Assembly: GCA_963921825.1 (NCBI GenBank)
Contig: OY997588.1
Span: 85,441,043 to 85,505,042, forward strand
Length of the DNA stretch: 64,000 nt
Direction: 5' to 3'
DNA from: Erodium maritimum
Taxonomy: Eukaryota; Streptophyta; Magnoliopsida; Geraniales; Geraniaceae
Below the pieces are notes generated by a model that saw nothing but the letters and a program-made list of their open reading frames with translations, did no database searches and was not told where the DNA came from. The translations under genes and the position numbers were made by a program. Below are positions 11,383 through 22,820 of the stretch, one piece after another. Position 1 is the stretch's first letter, and the number at the start of each line of letters is the position of its first letter.

Positions 11383-14300
11383 AGTTCTTTATCAAAATGG
11401 CCTTATTTTTTTTTTGTAAGTGTAACTTATGTAGGCCAAAGTAGCCCTCTCATTTATGACAGTTCATTAATGACAAACCTACCCTTTTATCTGATCCATG
11501 TCAGCAGCCAAGTGTGCTCCATGTCAGTGCCCACTCAGCAAGAAGTTTGCCGCGAAACCCACGTCAACACAATGAGGCAACTGAATTGGGCGGGGTTTGG
11601 GGGTTTGTTCTCGGGTTCTCGTTCACCTCCTTCTCCTTCATCCTCGTTTTTCACCTTTACTCGCTGATTCTTTTTGTCACGTGCATTGCTGGTCCTCTTA
11701 TATGTTTTTTCTTCTTCAATTGGTCGTCAAGTACTCAATTAATTGGCAAAGAAGCATGCACAGAAAAGCCCTAGGTAGAGGTAAGTAATTGGGAAAGAGC
11801 TAATTTGTAGTTTATGCATACAATTTGAAGATTTTTCGCAATATGTTTGTATAAACTTGGTTCGTATTATCATGGAATGGTTTTGAAGCATATTTAGAAT
11901 TAGTATTGAACTCCATTTCACGATTTTAAGGTTCAAGGATCGTAGAGTCCTCTCAGTTTTATACGTTCTGGTATGAGGTCTTAGCATGTCGTCTTGTCGA
12001 TCTGGTTTTATGTAAACTAGACCCGGGTGTCCATCCAGTATTTAATGTAACAGAATGTTGTGCTAATCCGTTATTTACTCATCATATCTGTAATAACTAA
12101 GCCATTTTTGGTTTTGTTTTAAAATATTTGTATAAGTCCTTTATTGTTTGAAAACAACTTTTTAAATATTAGTAGAAGTCCATTATGGTAAGTTCTAACT
12201 TTATATGTTCCTAATTGTTGTAGGAATGGTTCGAGTGCTAATACATGCTTCTTATGGTGGAGAATATAAGGAAGAGAACGGGAATTACAGGTGGATACCA
12301 CGTAACTCAAAGTCTATGAATATCCTTCTGAATGAGTCGGATACATCATTGAAGAAGAGTTTATGGGATACACTATATGAGAAGACCGGTGTGGATGAAA
12401 ATGAAATGGAACTTAAAAGTGAGTTACTTAGTACCGGACATGCCTATCGATATTGGAGCAATGGATCCTGTTTTTTAGAAGAAGATGAAATTGTTCGGGA
12501 TTTTCTTGTGGAATATGGACTTGGGAGTCGAAAGAACATATTGCGTGTGGAGGCCAGTAAGAAAGTTTCCCGTGGTATGGAAATAATTCCGCCCCCCGCT
12601 GAGTACTTTGGGAACATCATGTGTAGTCTAGTAAATACAGGATTTTCCGTTTATATGATGAGTGGTGTAGGTGGGCAACGCATTTTTCTCCCACGTCGAG
12701 CTGCTAGTACGGGTACTACTGATGCACCAATAGCGGGGTCAAATCCTACTTCAGAGCAGTTAAGTTTTGATGATGATTTGTATGAGGATGACGAAGATAA
12801 AGACGAATACGAACGTGAGTATGAAGAACACTACAGTTCTTTTGATGATATGGATTATGATAATATGGAAGAAGAAGAGTATTCAGAACAATATAGTGTT
12901 GATGATGAGATGGAATATAGGGACGATGAAGAAGAACAAACACATTATGATCCTGTAGAGCACTTTTACCCGGCTGAAGTGTGTGATGTCGAATCAAACT
13001 CGATTGGTTTCCAAGATGGGTCAGATTTAGTAGTTGGTGATGAATTTGACACAAAAGAAGAGTTTCAAAGTCTTTTGTCACATATTGCTGTGAAGGCCGG
13101 GTTTGGCTATTGAGCTGCCAAATCTAACAAGACGGTGTATGTGGCAAAATGTGTTGACCAGAATTGTGGATGGAGAGTGCGTGCTGCCAAAATTGGAAAT
13201 TCAGATAAGTTCACCATCATAACTTATTTCAATACTCACTTTTGCTCTGCGAAATCAGCGATGCTCCACAACCGTGGACCAAGTACTAAATATGTTGCTG
13301 AATGTGTGAGGAAAAATTGTGAGGGTCAAAAAACAATACCAGTCCCCGAATTAATTCAAATTTTTATGCAAAATGCTGAACAGGGAGGCTGCCAAATACC
13401 ATACTGGAAAGCGTGGAAGGCCCGAAGACTTGCCAACATTTTACTTAGAGGGGATCCCGCGAAAAGTATGGACTCTTTCCGGCATATTTGGAGATGGTTG
13501 TAGAGAAGAATCCAGGCACAATCACTCGTCTGGAGGTGGATAGCGAAAGCAGATTCAAATATGTATTTATTGCATATGCAGCATGTGTTCGAGGATGGTC
13601 GAATATGAGAAAAGTCGTTGCAGTTGATGGTACCTTCTTGAAGACAGAGTTCAAAGGAGTAATGCTTATTGCAACGACACAAGATGGTCATCATCAGCAA
13701 TATCCTATTGCTTGGGGAGTTGTAGACTCAGAGAATGATGCTTCATGGACATGGTTTTTTTAAGAAGTTACAGGAATGTATGCCAGATGGATATGACTTA
13801 GTAATCCTTTCTAATAGGCATCAAAGTATCATCAATGGGAGGTTGAAGATCTACCCCAAAGCAGAGCATGGACACTGTTGGTGACATCTCGGTAGAAATG
13901 TCAGAACTCATTCAAGTAATAAGACCGGGGTTGTAGAAAGTTTCAAACAAGTTGTTGAGGCCTACAAGGTATCTGACTTCAACAGATTGTATGCAAATAT
14001 GAGCAAAGACTTCCCAACATCCATCGCGTATCTTGAAGAAACAAATATAGAATTACATCAGTGGGCTAGAGCACATTTTAGAGGTGCTCGGTACAATATT
14101 ATGACAACAAATGGAGTCAAATCGATAAACACAGCATTGAGAGAGCCAAGAGAGTGGCCAATCATTGCATTGCTTGATGTTATGCAGGCGAAAGTTTCTG
14201 AGTGGTTCAACAAGCGTCGCCTTCTAATTGCATGTATACCTTCAGGTACAACATTAACTCAGCATGCAGAAAAACTCATTCGGGAAAGGACAAGAGTTGC

Positions 14301-16419
14301 TGAAAAAATGAGTGTGATACAACTCAACGCGTCAGAGTTTCAAGTTACTGGTAAGAAACATGTATCCATAGTTAATTTATCTGAGAAGCGATGCGAATGT
14401 CGTGTGTTCGACTTGGATAAATTGCCTTGTGTGCATGCAATAACAGCTTCCAAATTAAGGAAAAGTGATTGTCATCAGTTCTGCTCCGAATTTTACTCGC
14501 TCGACATGTGGAGAAGGGCGTCTTCTGAAACCTTGTATCATGTTCCAGCTGAACGAGATTGGTATTCTGATAGCTCTGAACCGTTTATGAAGGTTCTTCC
14601 TCCAAAGTTAACATTAAGGCGCGGTAGACCAGTAATGAACCGAATCCCATCCGTCGATGAGCCACGTCGTCTGTAATAACCACTCCTGGTCAACGCCAGT
14701 CAAATCTGCGAAAAACGGGAAAATTTAAATTTTTTGGTCAGTCACTTAATTGAACCTAAATTTGACCCCGAGGGTCATACCGGATTTAAGTTGACCCCGA
14801 TATCGACCAAAGCGAGTTCCGGGGAACTCGGGGCAACTTTCTGACCAATTTGGGAAATGTTGACTTTTCGCTGGAAAAGTCAACCGAGCGACGTTTTGGT
14901 CCATTCGAGGACCGTTTTGGATCCAAAAAACTTAGCCTTCGTCGCAGCGGTCTTAGTTGAGCCGTTTCCTTGTAGCCGCCAAGTTTCGTAATTTCTTGGA
15001 AAAAGTGCCCGTTCGGGGCCCGAAACGTCCGAATTTCGCGAATCTGATTAGAAAATATCTAGAAGATATTTTCCCAAAAAGGTGTGGGACCCACTTGACA
15101 CTTGTCAAATATGTGGTGGTGTTAGGTTTATTGAACAAAACAAAAGATGAGACATGTGAGGGGTAGTTTGTAATTAAGTGTTAGTTTTGGTTTTTAAAAC
15201 AAAACAAAAGGGAAGTAAGACTTGAAGTCTCGGCCACACTTAGAAAAAGGGAGTTTTAGTGAGAGAAAGTAGATAGAAGGAAGAGAGAAGAATGAGAGAA
15301 AAGAGAAGGGAGTGCTTGGAGTTTGGTGATTTCCCGTCGATCAAACCGGTGGATCGTCTGAACGATAAAAGAATCGAGCTCACATCGACATTCTCTACGG
15401 TGAGCACCTAACCGATTTTCATTTTTTAAAGTTTAAAAGTTAGGGTTTGGGTTAAAACTAGTAGTTTTTGGATGTGTTGAGGTGTGGGGTTCGTTAGGAA
15501 CGTTTTGGGGGCTAAAAGGAACATTTTTCGTTGTGACCGTGTGGAGCCCACATGCTCGGGTATCGGGTTTTCGTGTTCGTGTGGGTTAGGACGTTCCCCG
15601 GATCATTAATCTACAACCGGATCGAAATTTGGAATTAAATTGTAAAAGTTGTAATTGACGGGTTTAGAAACTTTAAACGTTAATTAAATGACTCGGAAGT
15701 CGGAATTCGATTCCGTCGAGTGCCTAGGAACCCTTGAATTATTCTAAGACTGTAGAAACGAAAACGGGAATTTTCGGAGCCCCGGAAGGGCGTTTCCAAA
15801 ACCCGGGCAGATTCGCCATGTCGGGTGAATCGGGCCTTTCCGGGTCCAATATCGACAATGTCGAGTAATTGGGGAGTTTGGGAGTGATCGACATTGTCGG
15901 GGTTACTTTTGGTCGTCGGGTTTATTAAAATTCAGTTTATGCCTACAAGCTTAAAAGAGTTTAAAATTGTGTTCTTTTAGATCGTGCTGCGGACAGAGAA
16001 AAGGGAAAGCTAGGCGAGTGACCGAGATCACGCCGGAGCTTAATTGTGCGCTTTTGGAGAAAGCATACGAGGTAGGGAAAAGTAGCCGGATCTCGGCCCT
16101 GACTAGGGAAAGTTAACAGTAGAAATGCATGTGACACTTGGGTGTTGTGGGTTAAGTAGGTTATCAAATATTAGAAATGCATGTGACACTTGGGGTGTCG
16201 TGGGTTAAGTAGGTTATCGAAGATTGGAAATGCATGTGACACTTAGTAGTGTCGTAGGAGCAGAGAACTTAGCGATATTAGAATTACTGGAGGCATATGA
16301 CCATGCCCGGAGGTTGTTTGTGAACTTATCGATATTAGGAGTATTGGAGGCATATGACCATGCCCGGAGGTTGATTGTGAAACTGTTGATACTAGAACTG
16401 TTGGAGGCATTGGTTATGC

Positions 16420-16810
16420 CGGAGGTTGTTGTGTTTTACTGTTGTGCTTTGGGTGGCCATGAGAGCCCGTATTTTACTGTTGTGTTTTGGGTGGCCGTGA
16501 GAGCTCGTATTTTACTGTTGTGCCTTGGGGTGGCCATGAGAGCCCGTATTTTACTGTTGTGCTTTGGGTGGCCATGAGAGCCCGTATTTTACTGTTGTGT
16601 GTTTGGAGGCCGTGAGTGCCTGTGGGGTTGTTGAATCGTGTTTTACTGTTGGTGTGTCTTGGGAGGCCGTGAGTGCCTGTGGGGTTGTTGAACCTGTGTC
16701 TTTATTGTTGGTGTGTCTTGGGAGGTCGTGAGTGCCTGTGGGGTTGTTGAGCCCGTGAGTTATTGTCGGTGTGTCTTGGGTGGCCATGAGTGCATGTGGA
16801 GTGTTGAACC
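16420..16810 (+). repeat. Tandem array (about 40-60 bp unit) in LTR copy A
   Basis: Units contain TTGGGAGGCCGTGAGTGCC then GGGGTTGTTGAACC and TTTACTGTTGGTGTG, with shorter units at the left side. Related arrays sit in LTR copies B (about 23800-24240, inverted), C (about 39860-40500) and D (about 50285-50720). Confidence 0.75.
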
Positions 16811-16861
16811 TGTGTTGTTGCTGTTTGTTGAACTTGCTTGTGATTGTGATTGTGGTTACCT

Positions 16862-17190
16862 GAGTGAGAGAGATTACTGAGACATGTCGACTGCCTGGCC
16901 CGACTTTGTGTCGGGGAAGCGCGTGAGTGAGGGAGGTTACTGAGACAGGTCGACTGCCTGGCCTTAGTGGTTCGGCAAAGTGCGTGAGTGAGGGAGGTTA
17001 CTGAGACAGGTCGACCGCCTGGCCTGAGTGGTTCGGTAAAACGCGTGAGGGAGGGAGGTTACTGAGACAGGTCGACCGCCTGGCCTGAGTGGTTCGGCAA
17101 AGCGCGTGAGTGAGGGAGGTTACTGAGACAGGTCGACCGCCTGGCCTGAGTGGTTCGGCAAAGCGCGTGAGTGAGGGAGATTACTGAGCA
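16862..17190 (+). repeat. 61-bp tandem array private to LTR copy A
   Basis: About five units of GTGAGTGAGGGAGGTTACTG, AGACAGGTCGACCGCCTGGC and CTGAGTGGTTCGGCAAAGCGC follow one another. At the equivalent position copies C and D hold different arrays with other units, although the motif AGGTCGACCGCCTGG occurs once in copy C near 40852. Confidence 0.75.
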
Positions 17191-17460
17191 GCTGGTATGC
17201 GATCCTTTGTGATCTTGTTTGGTGTGCGATCCTTTGTAATCTTGGGTGTTGCGTGGTGGTCTTTTGAGTCCTTGGAAGAGGTCGTGATCGTTCTGTTGGG
17301 TCTACATTACGAGTCCGAGTGTTGAGTCTGTTAAGGAAAGTAACGGGTTGTGTGTCAGTTGAGTACTTGAGTTTGGGATTGTATTCCCGGTGTTGGGTTT
17401 GGTTTTGGTGTTACCGGCATTGTCTGCTAAGTATGCCGTAGTCAGTCTGTTATCTGTGGT

Positions 17461-17478
17461 GGTGAGCGAACGCTCACC
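17461..17478. promoter_or_regulatory. Conserved 8-bp-arm palindrome in LTR copy A
   Basis: GGTGAGCGAACGCTCACC is an inverted repeat with a 2-nt centre. It sits about 20 bp before the acceptor-like TTTTCCTACAG|GTACC. The same palindrome is at 23096-23113 in copy B, a degenerate form is at 41214-41231 in copy C, and a shorter form TGAGCGAAAGCTCA is at 55746-55759 in copy E. Its function is unknown; a role in RNA folding or splicing is inference. Confidence 0.6.
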
Positions 17479-17831
17479 CATAGCTGCTTTTCCTACAGGT
17501 ACCAGTCGCAGGTTGGACTAGGTGAGCTTCTGAAGCTTGAAGAGCTAGGAGCGGGATTCTGGGTTTACTTTTGAGTCTAGTGACGGATACCTTGTTTTGT
17601 CCACTTGTTGGGACTTATTTTGAGTTGTACATATTATTTTGATGAACAAATGGTGATTTTAAAGTGATTTATGGAAAAGGTTTTCAAATGGTTTATTGTT
17701 TCAAAACGTTCGCGTCCCGAGTTCGGTTTACTGAAATTGGGGCGTGACATCGTCGGGCACCAAGAAAATGTGGACTATGTGGTACAATTGGTCATACAAG
17801 GACAACATGTGCCATGTCATCTGTTATGTAA

Positions 17832-18522
17832 TTATCATGAACACTTTGTTAATTTCAACATTAGTTAATTTTCAACACGTTGTGGAGTTATGAACACTTT
17901 GTGGTGGGTTTTTTTTATTGTGATAGAGCATTAATAAATTTGTTGAACACTTTGCTATTTTTATTGTCACTAGATGGATTTTATACCTCTATCCAAACTT
18001 CATCAGTTATGTACTTGGAAGAACACTTTGCTCTCTGTTTTACCCGACCCGACCCTAAATACATCCCAGATTGGCAGTAAGAACTGAACATATTTCCCAG
18101 ATTGGCAGTAAGATATGACAATATTTCCCAGACTGGCTGAATGAACTAAAACTGTACTCGCATACCACACCGTCATTCTGGGTAGTAAGTCCCATATACA
18201 AAATATGAACTGCATTATTAACTATAGATCTATTATTATTATTATGCTAGATCTATTATAAATTTTCCAGATTAGCAGATGTTAGGCAGATGGACACCCA
18301 AATTGCAGAAACTCGAGTAGAAGTTACAAACATAGATATTAAACCTTCATTACTATTTCACCAAAATAGATTTGACTGCATATCAGTCAAATCAACAAAA
18401 AAACAAACTTTTTAAGGATGGTTGCAAGTCAACCATCCAAAATCTGACTAGATTAAAAAAACAAACTCACATAACTAATCCTGGTTGTTCTTCTTCTTCC
18501 TTCCTGTCCTTGGCGAGGTGGG
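17832..18522. other. Spacer between convergent genes of the Mutator-like element
   Basis: This stretch lies between the mudrA stop and the acidic gene's stop and is AT-rich. It contains three copies of a roughly 36-bp unit with CCCAGATTGGCAGTAAGA at about 18063-18147. No coding frame is recognised. Confidence 0.5.
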
Positions 18523-19121
18523 TTACATCATAGCATCATCATCATTGGAGCCGCAGTTCTCTCCAACGTCATCATCATCATTGGGGTCGTTCACTGGGGG
18601 GTCGTCTTCTTCCATGGCTAGGGTTTCGTCGTCTTCCTCCAGGTCGTCTTCTTCCATGGCTAGGGCTTCCTCGTCGTCTTCCTTTTCTTCCTCTTCCTCT
18701 TCCTCCTCGGGGTCCTCCTCCTCGTCTTCCTCCTCCTCCTCCTCATCATCACCGGCGAGTTGCTCGTCTTCGTACGGGTCTCCCTCTTCATCGTCGTCGG
18801 AAAATGGCTCGTCCTGCGGGAGTTCGTCGTCGTCGGAGCAGCCCTGTCTCCGGGAACCGACCTCTTCCCCGTCTTCGTTGTCAGAGGAGTTGATGCTGGT
18901 AACATCGGACCAGGAGAACTCCTCCCCCGGTTGGAAATAACCTGCATCCTCAAAGAACCAAGGCGCATCTGGGGATGGCGGCGGTGGTGGTGGTGGTAGC
19001 AGCCCTGGTCCGCGATGTAGTGGTGGTGGTGGTTGACGGGCTGGTGGTGGTGGTTGACGGGCTGCTGGTGGTGGACGGGCTGGTGTGGTGGTGGTGGTGG
19101 TGGTGGTGCTGAAGAGGCCAT
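18523..19121 (-). pseudogene. Proline/histidine-rich then acidic protein gene, frameshifted
   Basis: The start at 19121 has a good context (GATCATGGCC) and opens MASSAPPPPPPP with His/Pro repeats. In the next frame a long uninterrupted acidic coding run begins near SPDAPWFFEDAGYF, continues through Asp/Glu blocks and a twofold AMEEDD repeat, and ends at a TAA at 18523. The span from start to stop is 599 nt, one short of a whole number of codons, so one indel in the CCA-repeat region explains the frame change. It lies inside the Mutator-like element, convergent with mudrA and just downstream of the Ulp1-like gene on the same strand. I recognise no family; a captured host gene or a mudrB-like accessory gene are both possible. 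Confidence 0.5.
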
Positions 19122-21393
19122 GATCACGATCAAATGGTAGAAGGAACGAAGAAGTGAGAAAGAAAGCAAGGAAATTTGAGAAGGCAAGAGCAAGAGCAAG
19201 GCTGTAAAAACTAGAATGGATGGAATGGGTTCTAGATCGGCTCTTAAATTGGGTTCAAAAAGTGAAAATCATCATTACAAAAATTGAAGAGACATGACAC
19301 TTAGGGTTAAGAAGTTATTAAAAAGGCACCTATTAGTAGTAATTCGAAGGGACTCGTCGGTTCAACTAATTTACTTGACAAGACCCCACTATTCACCCTT
19401 AAATGGGGACTGACACATGTCATCATCACTCGAATATGAACCCGACCTGACCATAATGTTCCAGATCGACACCCGGATCTTGTCCTACTGAGTCCCCGAC
19501 CTTAGAATTTACACATTACATCCATTAATACAAGTGTAGTCCACTAATAAATTTGATAAGACAAGACAAGACAATACGGTTCAACCATAAATCAGACTTA
19601 GTGTTTGTAAATATATTGTGCAAATCTATCATAATATGATTGTAGACATTAATTATACAAATCTTTTGATGGAATAGATCCCAGATCTGGTCAGAATGTG
19701 TCCCCTACCTAATCAGATTATAATAAAAAAATCAGATTATAATCAAACTGGCATTTCTCAAACACATTAATTAATCCATTCAACATTGATCATTTGTAAT
19801 CCAGTAGCTTAAACCAACAAATATGTTTCCAACAGTAATCAATTAAACATTTCTCCAAAAACATATTCAGTCATATTTGTAATCAAGTAGCTTCTCGAAC
19901 TTGTTGGCTACATCCACACACATCTTCAATCGATAAACAGGGACTTGATACTATTGCATATAATCGGCAATAGGAAATTCTTGTAGCTGCAGCTCGTAGT
20001 GCTTTATGGCATAAACAACTGAGTCTCCTCTGCACAATAAAAACGAATTAGTGACAATAAATATTAAGTTATAAATAAATTTTAAGATGAAAAGTGTTTA
20101 TGCACACCCATACTTCAACTCTTGTTGAGGCACACTCGATGCCCTTTCATACGTCCAACTCGTCCCCGAATTCAGTAATTCCCCGTGAAACATCTTCGAA
20201 GCAATGAGCATGGGTGGGATCATTTCCAAAAAAAGGTTTCATCATGCCGTATAAGACAGATGCTTCTGGAACAACTCTTGTATCACTATCATACACAAAA
20301 AGGATGCAGCGATATATGTCCGCCACGACCATAACCCAATGTGCCTCTTTTTTGTCCAGCTCCACAGGAAAATATATTTTGTCACACCCTCCCCAAGCCT
20401 TACCAGCATGCAGCGGACGATCACCTCTAACATACGCCATTAAGCACTGTGGTACTTTCCATAAATCAGTGATGCTGCATTTCACGTGCTCTTCCTTGAT
20501 TGCAATAGCAAATGATGTGTCCAACACCATGGCATCTTGTGCATAGTGCTTAGTGAAACGCCCCTGCCACTTTCTAATTCCAAACATCCCATCATCCATG
20601 TGCTGCATACATGAAAGTGAATTAAATTCCTAATAAAAGTAAATTGAAAACAATGAAAATAATAAGTAAAATTACACCTTACCTTGTCAGTCAACTTGTC
20701 GTGACACCGGCTTAACAGATGGAAGTAATACCGGGTGAGCTCCCCGTAAGGTGTACATGGGATTTTTTTCCTTGGCTACGTTCTTCATCCGCAGTACTGT
20801 TCTTGCATCCGAATACACCTGGGCTGTGGATGGATCAGGTTTTAAAAGAGGGTCCAACTTCTCCAAATTGACAAGAAGTCTCATCTTTTTGGTCTTTGTT
20901 GCTTCACTATCATCTTTGTGTATAACAGGTTTTGGCACTTCAATCTTTGGTTCTCTCTTCCGCTTCTTTGTTGCGACGTGCTTCTTTGTTGTGACAGACT
21001 TTGTGACAGACTTCTTTGGGGTGATCTTAGCAGCGAGACGCTTGGTTCTTGTTCTTGTAACTGGCACTTCCCTCACAACATGCAGCTCCATCTCCATCTC
21101 CATCTCTTGGTTCACATCCGACATTTCCATTTCACCGACATCTTTTTCAACGGGGACATCCTTTTCAACGGGGACTTCGTGTTGGGCCACTTCGTGTTGG
21201 ACATCCGGCATTTCCAGATTTTCAGCAGCCATTTCTTCATGTTGGGCCACTTCCTCAACATCAGCCTCTTGTTCTTCTTCTCGTTGGGCCACTTCCTCTA
21301 CAGCGGACATTCCAATTTTTACGACCTCCTCTACATTGGGCACTTCATCTTCTTCTTCTTGGTTCACAACAAGTACATCAGGTACTTCTTCTT

Positions 21394-21449
21394 CTTTTTC
21401 TTTTTCTTTTTCTTTTTCTTTTTCTTTTTCTTTTTCTTTTTCTTTTTCT
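21394..21449 (+). repeat. (TTTTTC)n microsatellite inside the Ulp1-like gene linker
   Basis: Nine or so hexamers of TTTTTC encode an alternating Glu-Lys run on the minus strand within the acidic linker. It is a coding microsatellite that expanded in the passenger gene; long plus-strand Phe/Ser frames here are artefacts of it. Confidence 0.85.
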
Positions 21450-22820
21450 TCTTCTTCTTTTTCTTCTTCATCTTTTTCTTCTTCTTCTTTTTCTTCTTCA
21501 GTAGGTACAACGGGTACTACTTCTTCTTCTTCTTCTCGGTTCCCTTCAACTTCAACTCCAGCGGGCAGTCCTTCTAACCCTCCTTATTGGTTCACATCCC
21601 GGTTGTCTTGGTTCACATTCCCATCCGTCAAATCCTCGAACATGTACATGTCATCGTGGTTGTTCTGGTTGTCATGATCAGGAATTGATGCTTCAGAAGG
21701 TGGACGGAAGTCGTTTGATGCATGATTGAATGCATCATGCCGGATGGACAGAGCATCCATGATCATATCAAATTGTTTCTTCTGCACTTCCATCGACCTT
21801 TCCAGATCAGCCTTCAGTTCCAGGAATTGTGTCTTTAGCACCTCAATTTTCTTCATGACAGCCTTCGAAAGTCCATCATCGGACTGTGGATGTGACTGAG
21901 GCTTTGACGGTGGGTGTGACATATCAACCTCTGGTGGGGTTGGCGTTGCCACATGGACGGTTTCATCCTGAGGAAATGAGACTACATAGCCTTGCTCCAA
22001 CTTGTCAACCATGTTGTCCAGCAACGGATTCGGATGTTCTTCTTCAGGGTTTTGGAATTCTATCATCCAAGGCTGCTTCTTTTCTTCCTCATTGGGGACC
22101 AACAGACTTACTATTTACTGAGCACAAAAAACAAATAAAATTAGTATGTTAAAATTTATATCAAAAGTGGAGTTGCAACTAAATTCCTAACCTCTGGTGT
22201 GCTTTGTAAGAGTGCTTCCTTAACAGCACTGTAAGAGGGATTTCTACTCCACGTTTTCCTCAATTTCAAAATCCTAGGTAAGTTTGCGCAGAATTCTTGA
22301 CGAATTGTTGCAAACTTCCTTGCTAATGATGATATGCATTCAAATGAAAGTACCTACGACATAAGATACAAATCATAAGAGAGCATGTATACTACGATAT
22401 TTATTTGGTATTAATGAATATCTACTTACCGTTAGAGGAAGAATAAATCTGGTATACGTCATACTACTCTCATTTCTTGGGTTCTTCTGAGCCTCACTTG
22501 CTTTACTTCTCAACTTCTTCGACTTTATTTGTTTCAGCAGATACTTGAAGGACAGATTACCCCAAGGGTATGTGTAGAACATCTTTAGGTTATCTACTAG
22601 TGCCAAATAGTCTCGATCCAACTTATGGTATCGTCTGTCCAATGACATCAATACTCCCCCGATCATCAACAGCAAACACACCCTAACGATATCCCAATTA
22701 CGCTTCGTCTGAGGCCTAACAAGCATTTGTTCCTCAACCAAGTCAGTCAATTTCTTCTCTAAGGTCACCTACTAGCTTCTAGGGTCGGGAAGTGTTTGGT
22801 GGAAAATACTTTGGACTTCA

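Larger units (their letters stand above)
14672..17749 (+). mobile_element. Solo LTR copy A (3078 bp) inside mudrA
   Basis: It starts TGTAATAACCACTCC and ends TTGGGGCGTGACA. Perfect 5-bp target duplications TCGTC lie at 14667-14671 and 17750-17754, and removing the insert restores the mudrA reading frame into its zinc knuckle. No gag, protease, RT, RNase H or integrase is present. It holds a splice-donor-like CTACG|GTGAGC near 15400, tandem arrays at 16420-16810 and 16862-17190, the palindrome at 17461, and an acceptor-like TTTTCCTACAG at about 17488-17498. Long solo LTRs of a Ty3/gypsy-type family are the likeliest identity, but the family is unassigned. Confidence 0.8.
12226..17831 (+). pseudogene. 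mudrA: mudrA-like Mutator transposase, broken
   Basis: A 5'-UTR intron (GT at 11781, AG at 12222) precedes the start at 12226. In order one sees a PB1-like N-terminus, an Asp/Glu-rich stretch (about 12770-12960), a FAR1/WRKY-GCM1-type zinc region (CVDQNCGWRVRA, about 13150), a transposase core with VAVDGTFLK, a SWIM finger (CECRVFDLDKLPCVHAI), and a CX2CX4HX4C zinc knuckle at about 17768-17810. It is dead in several ways. There is an in-frame TGA at 13111, a 1-nt loss near 13478, an extra T in the T run at about 13755-13761 and a stop in the core near 13882. The residue where the family has the second catalytic Asp (usually SDRH) reads SNRH. A 3-kb solo LTR at 14672 separates the zinc knuckle from the rest. 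Confidence 0.88.

Noticed and set aside
16862..17190. Regular 61-bp repeats resembling a CRISPR array
   Set aside because: The units are directly contiguous without unique spacers, there are no cas genes and the DNA is plant nuclear.
18485..18940. Ser-rich plus-strand ORF of 151 codons
   Set aside because: It is the complement of the acidic minus-strand frame; GAA/GAC repeats read backwards give Ser/Phe codons.
20751..21677. Long plus-strand Ser/Phe-rich ORFs of 219-308 codons
   Set aside because: They are antisense shadows of the charged linker of the Ulp1-like gene and of the TTTTTC microsatellite.
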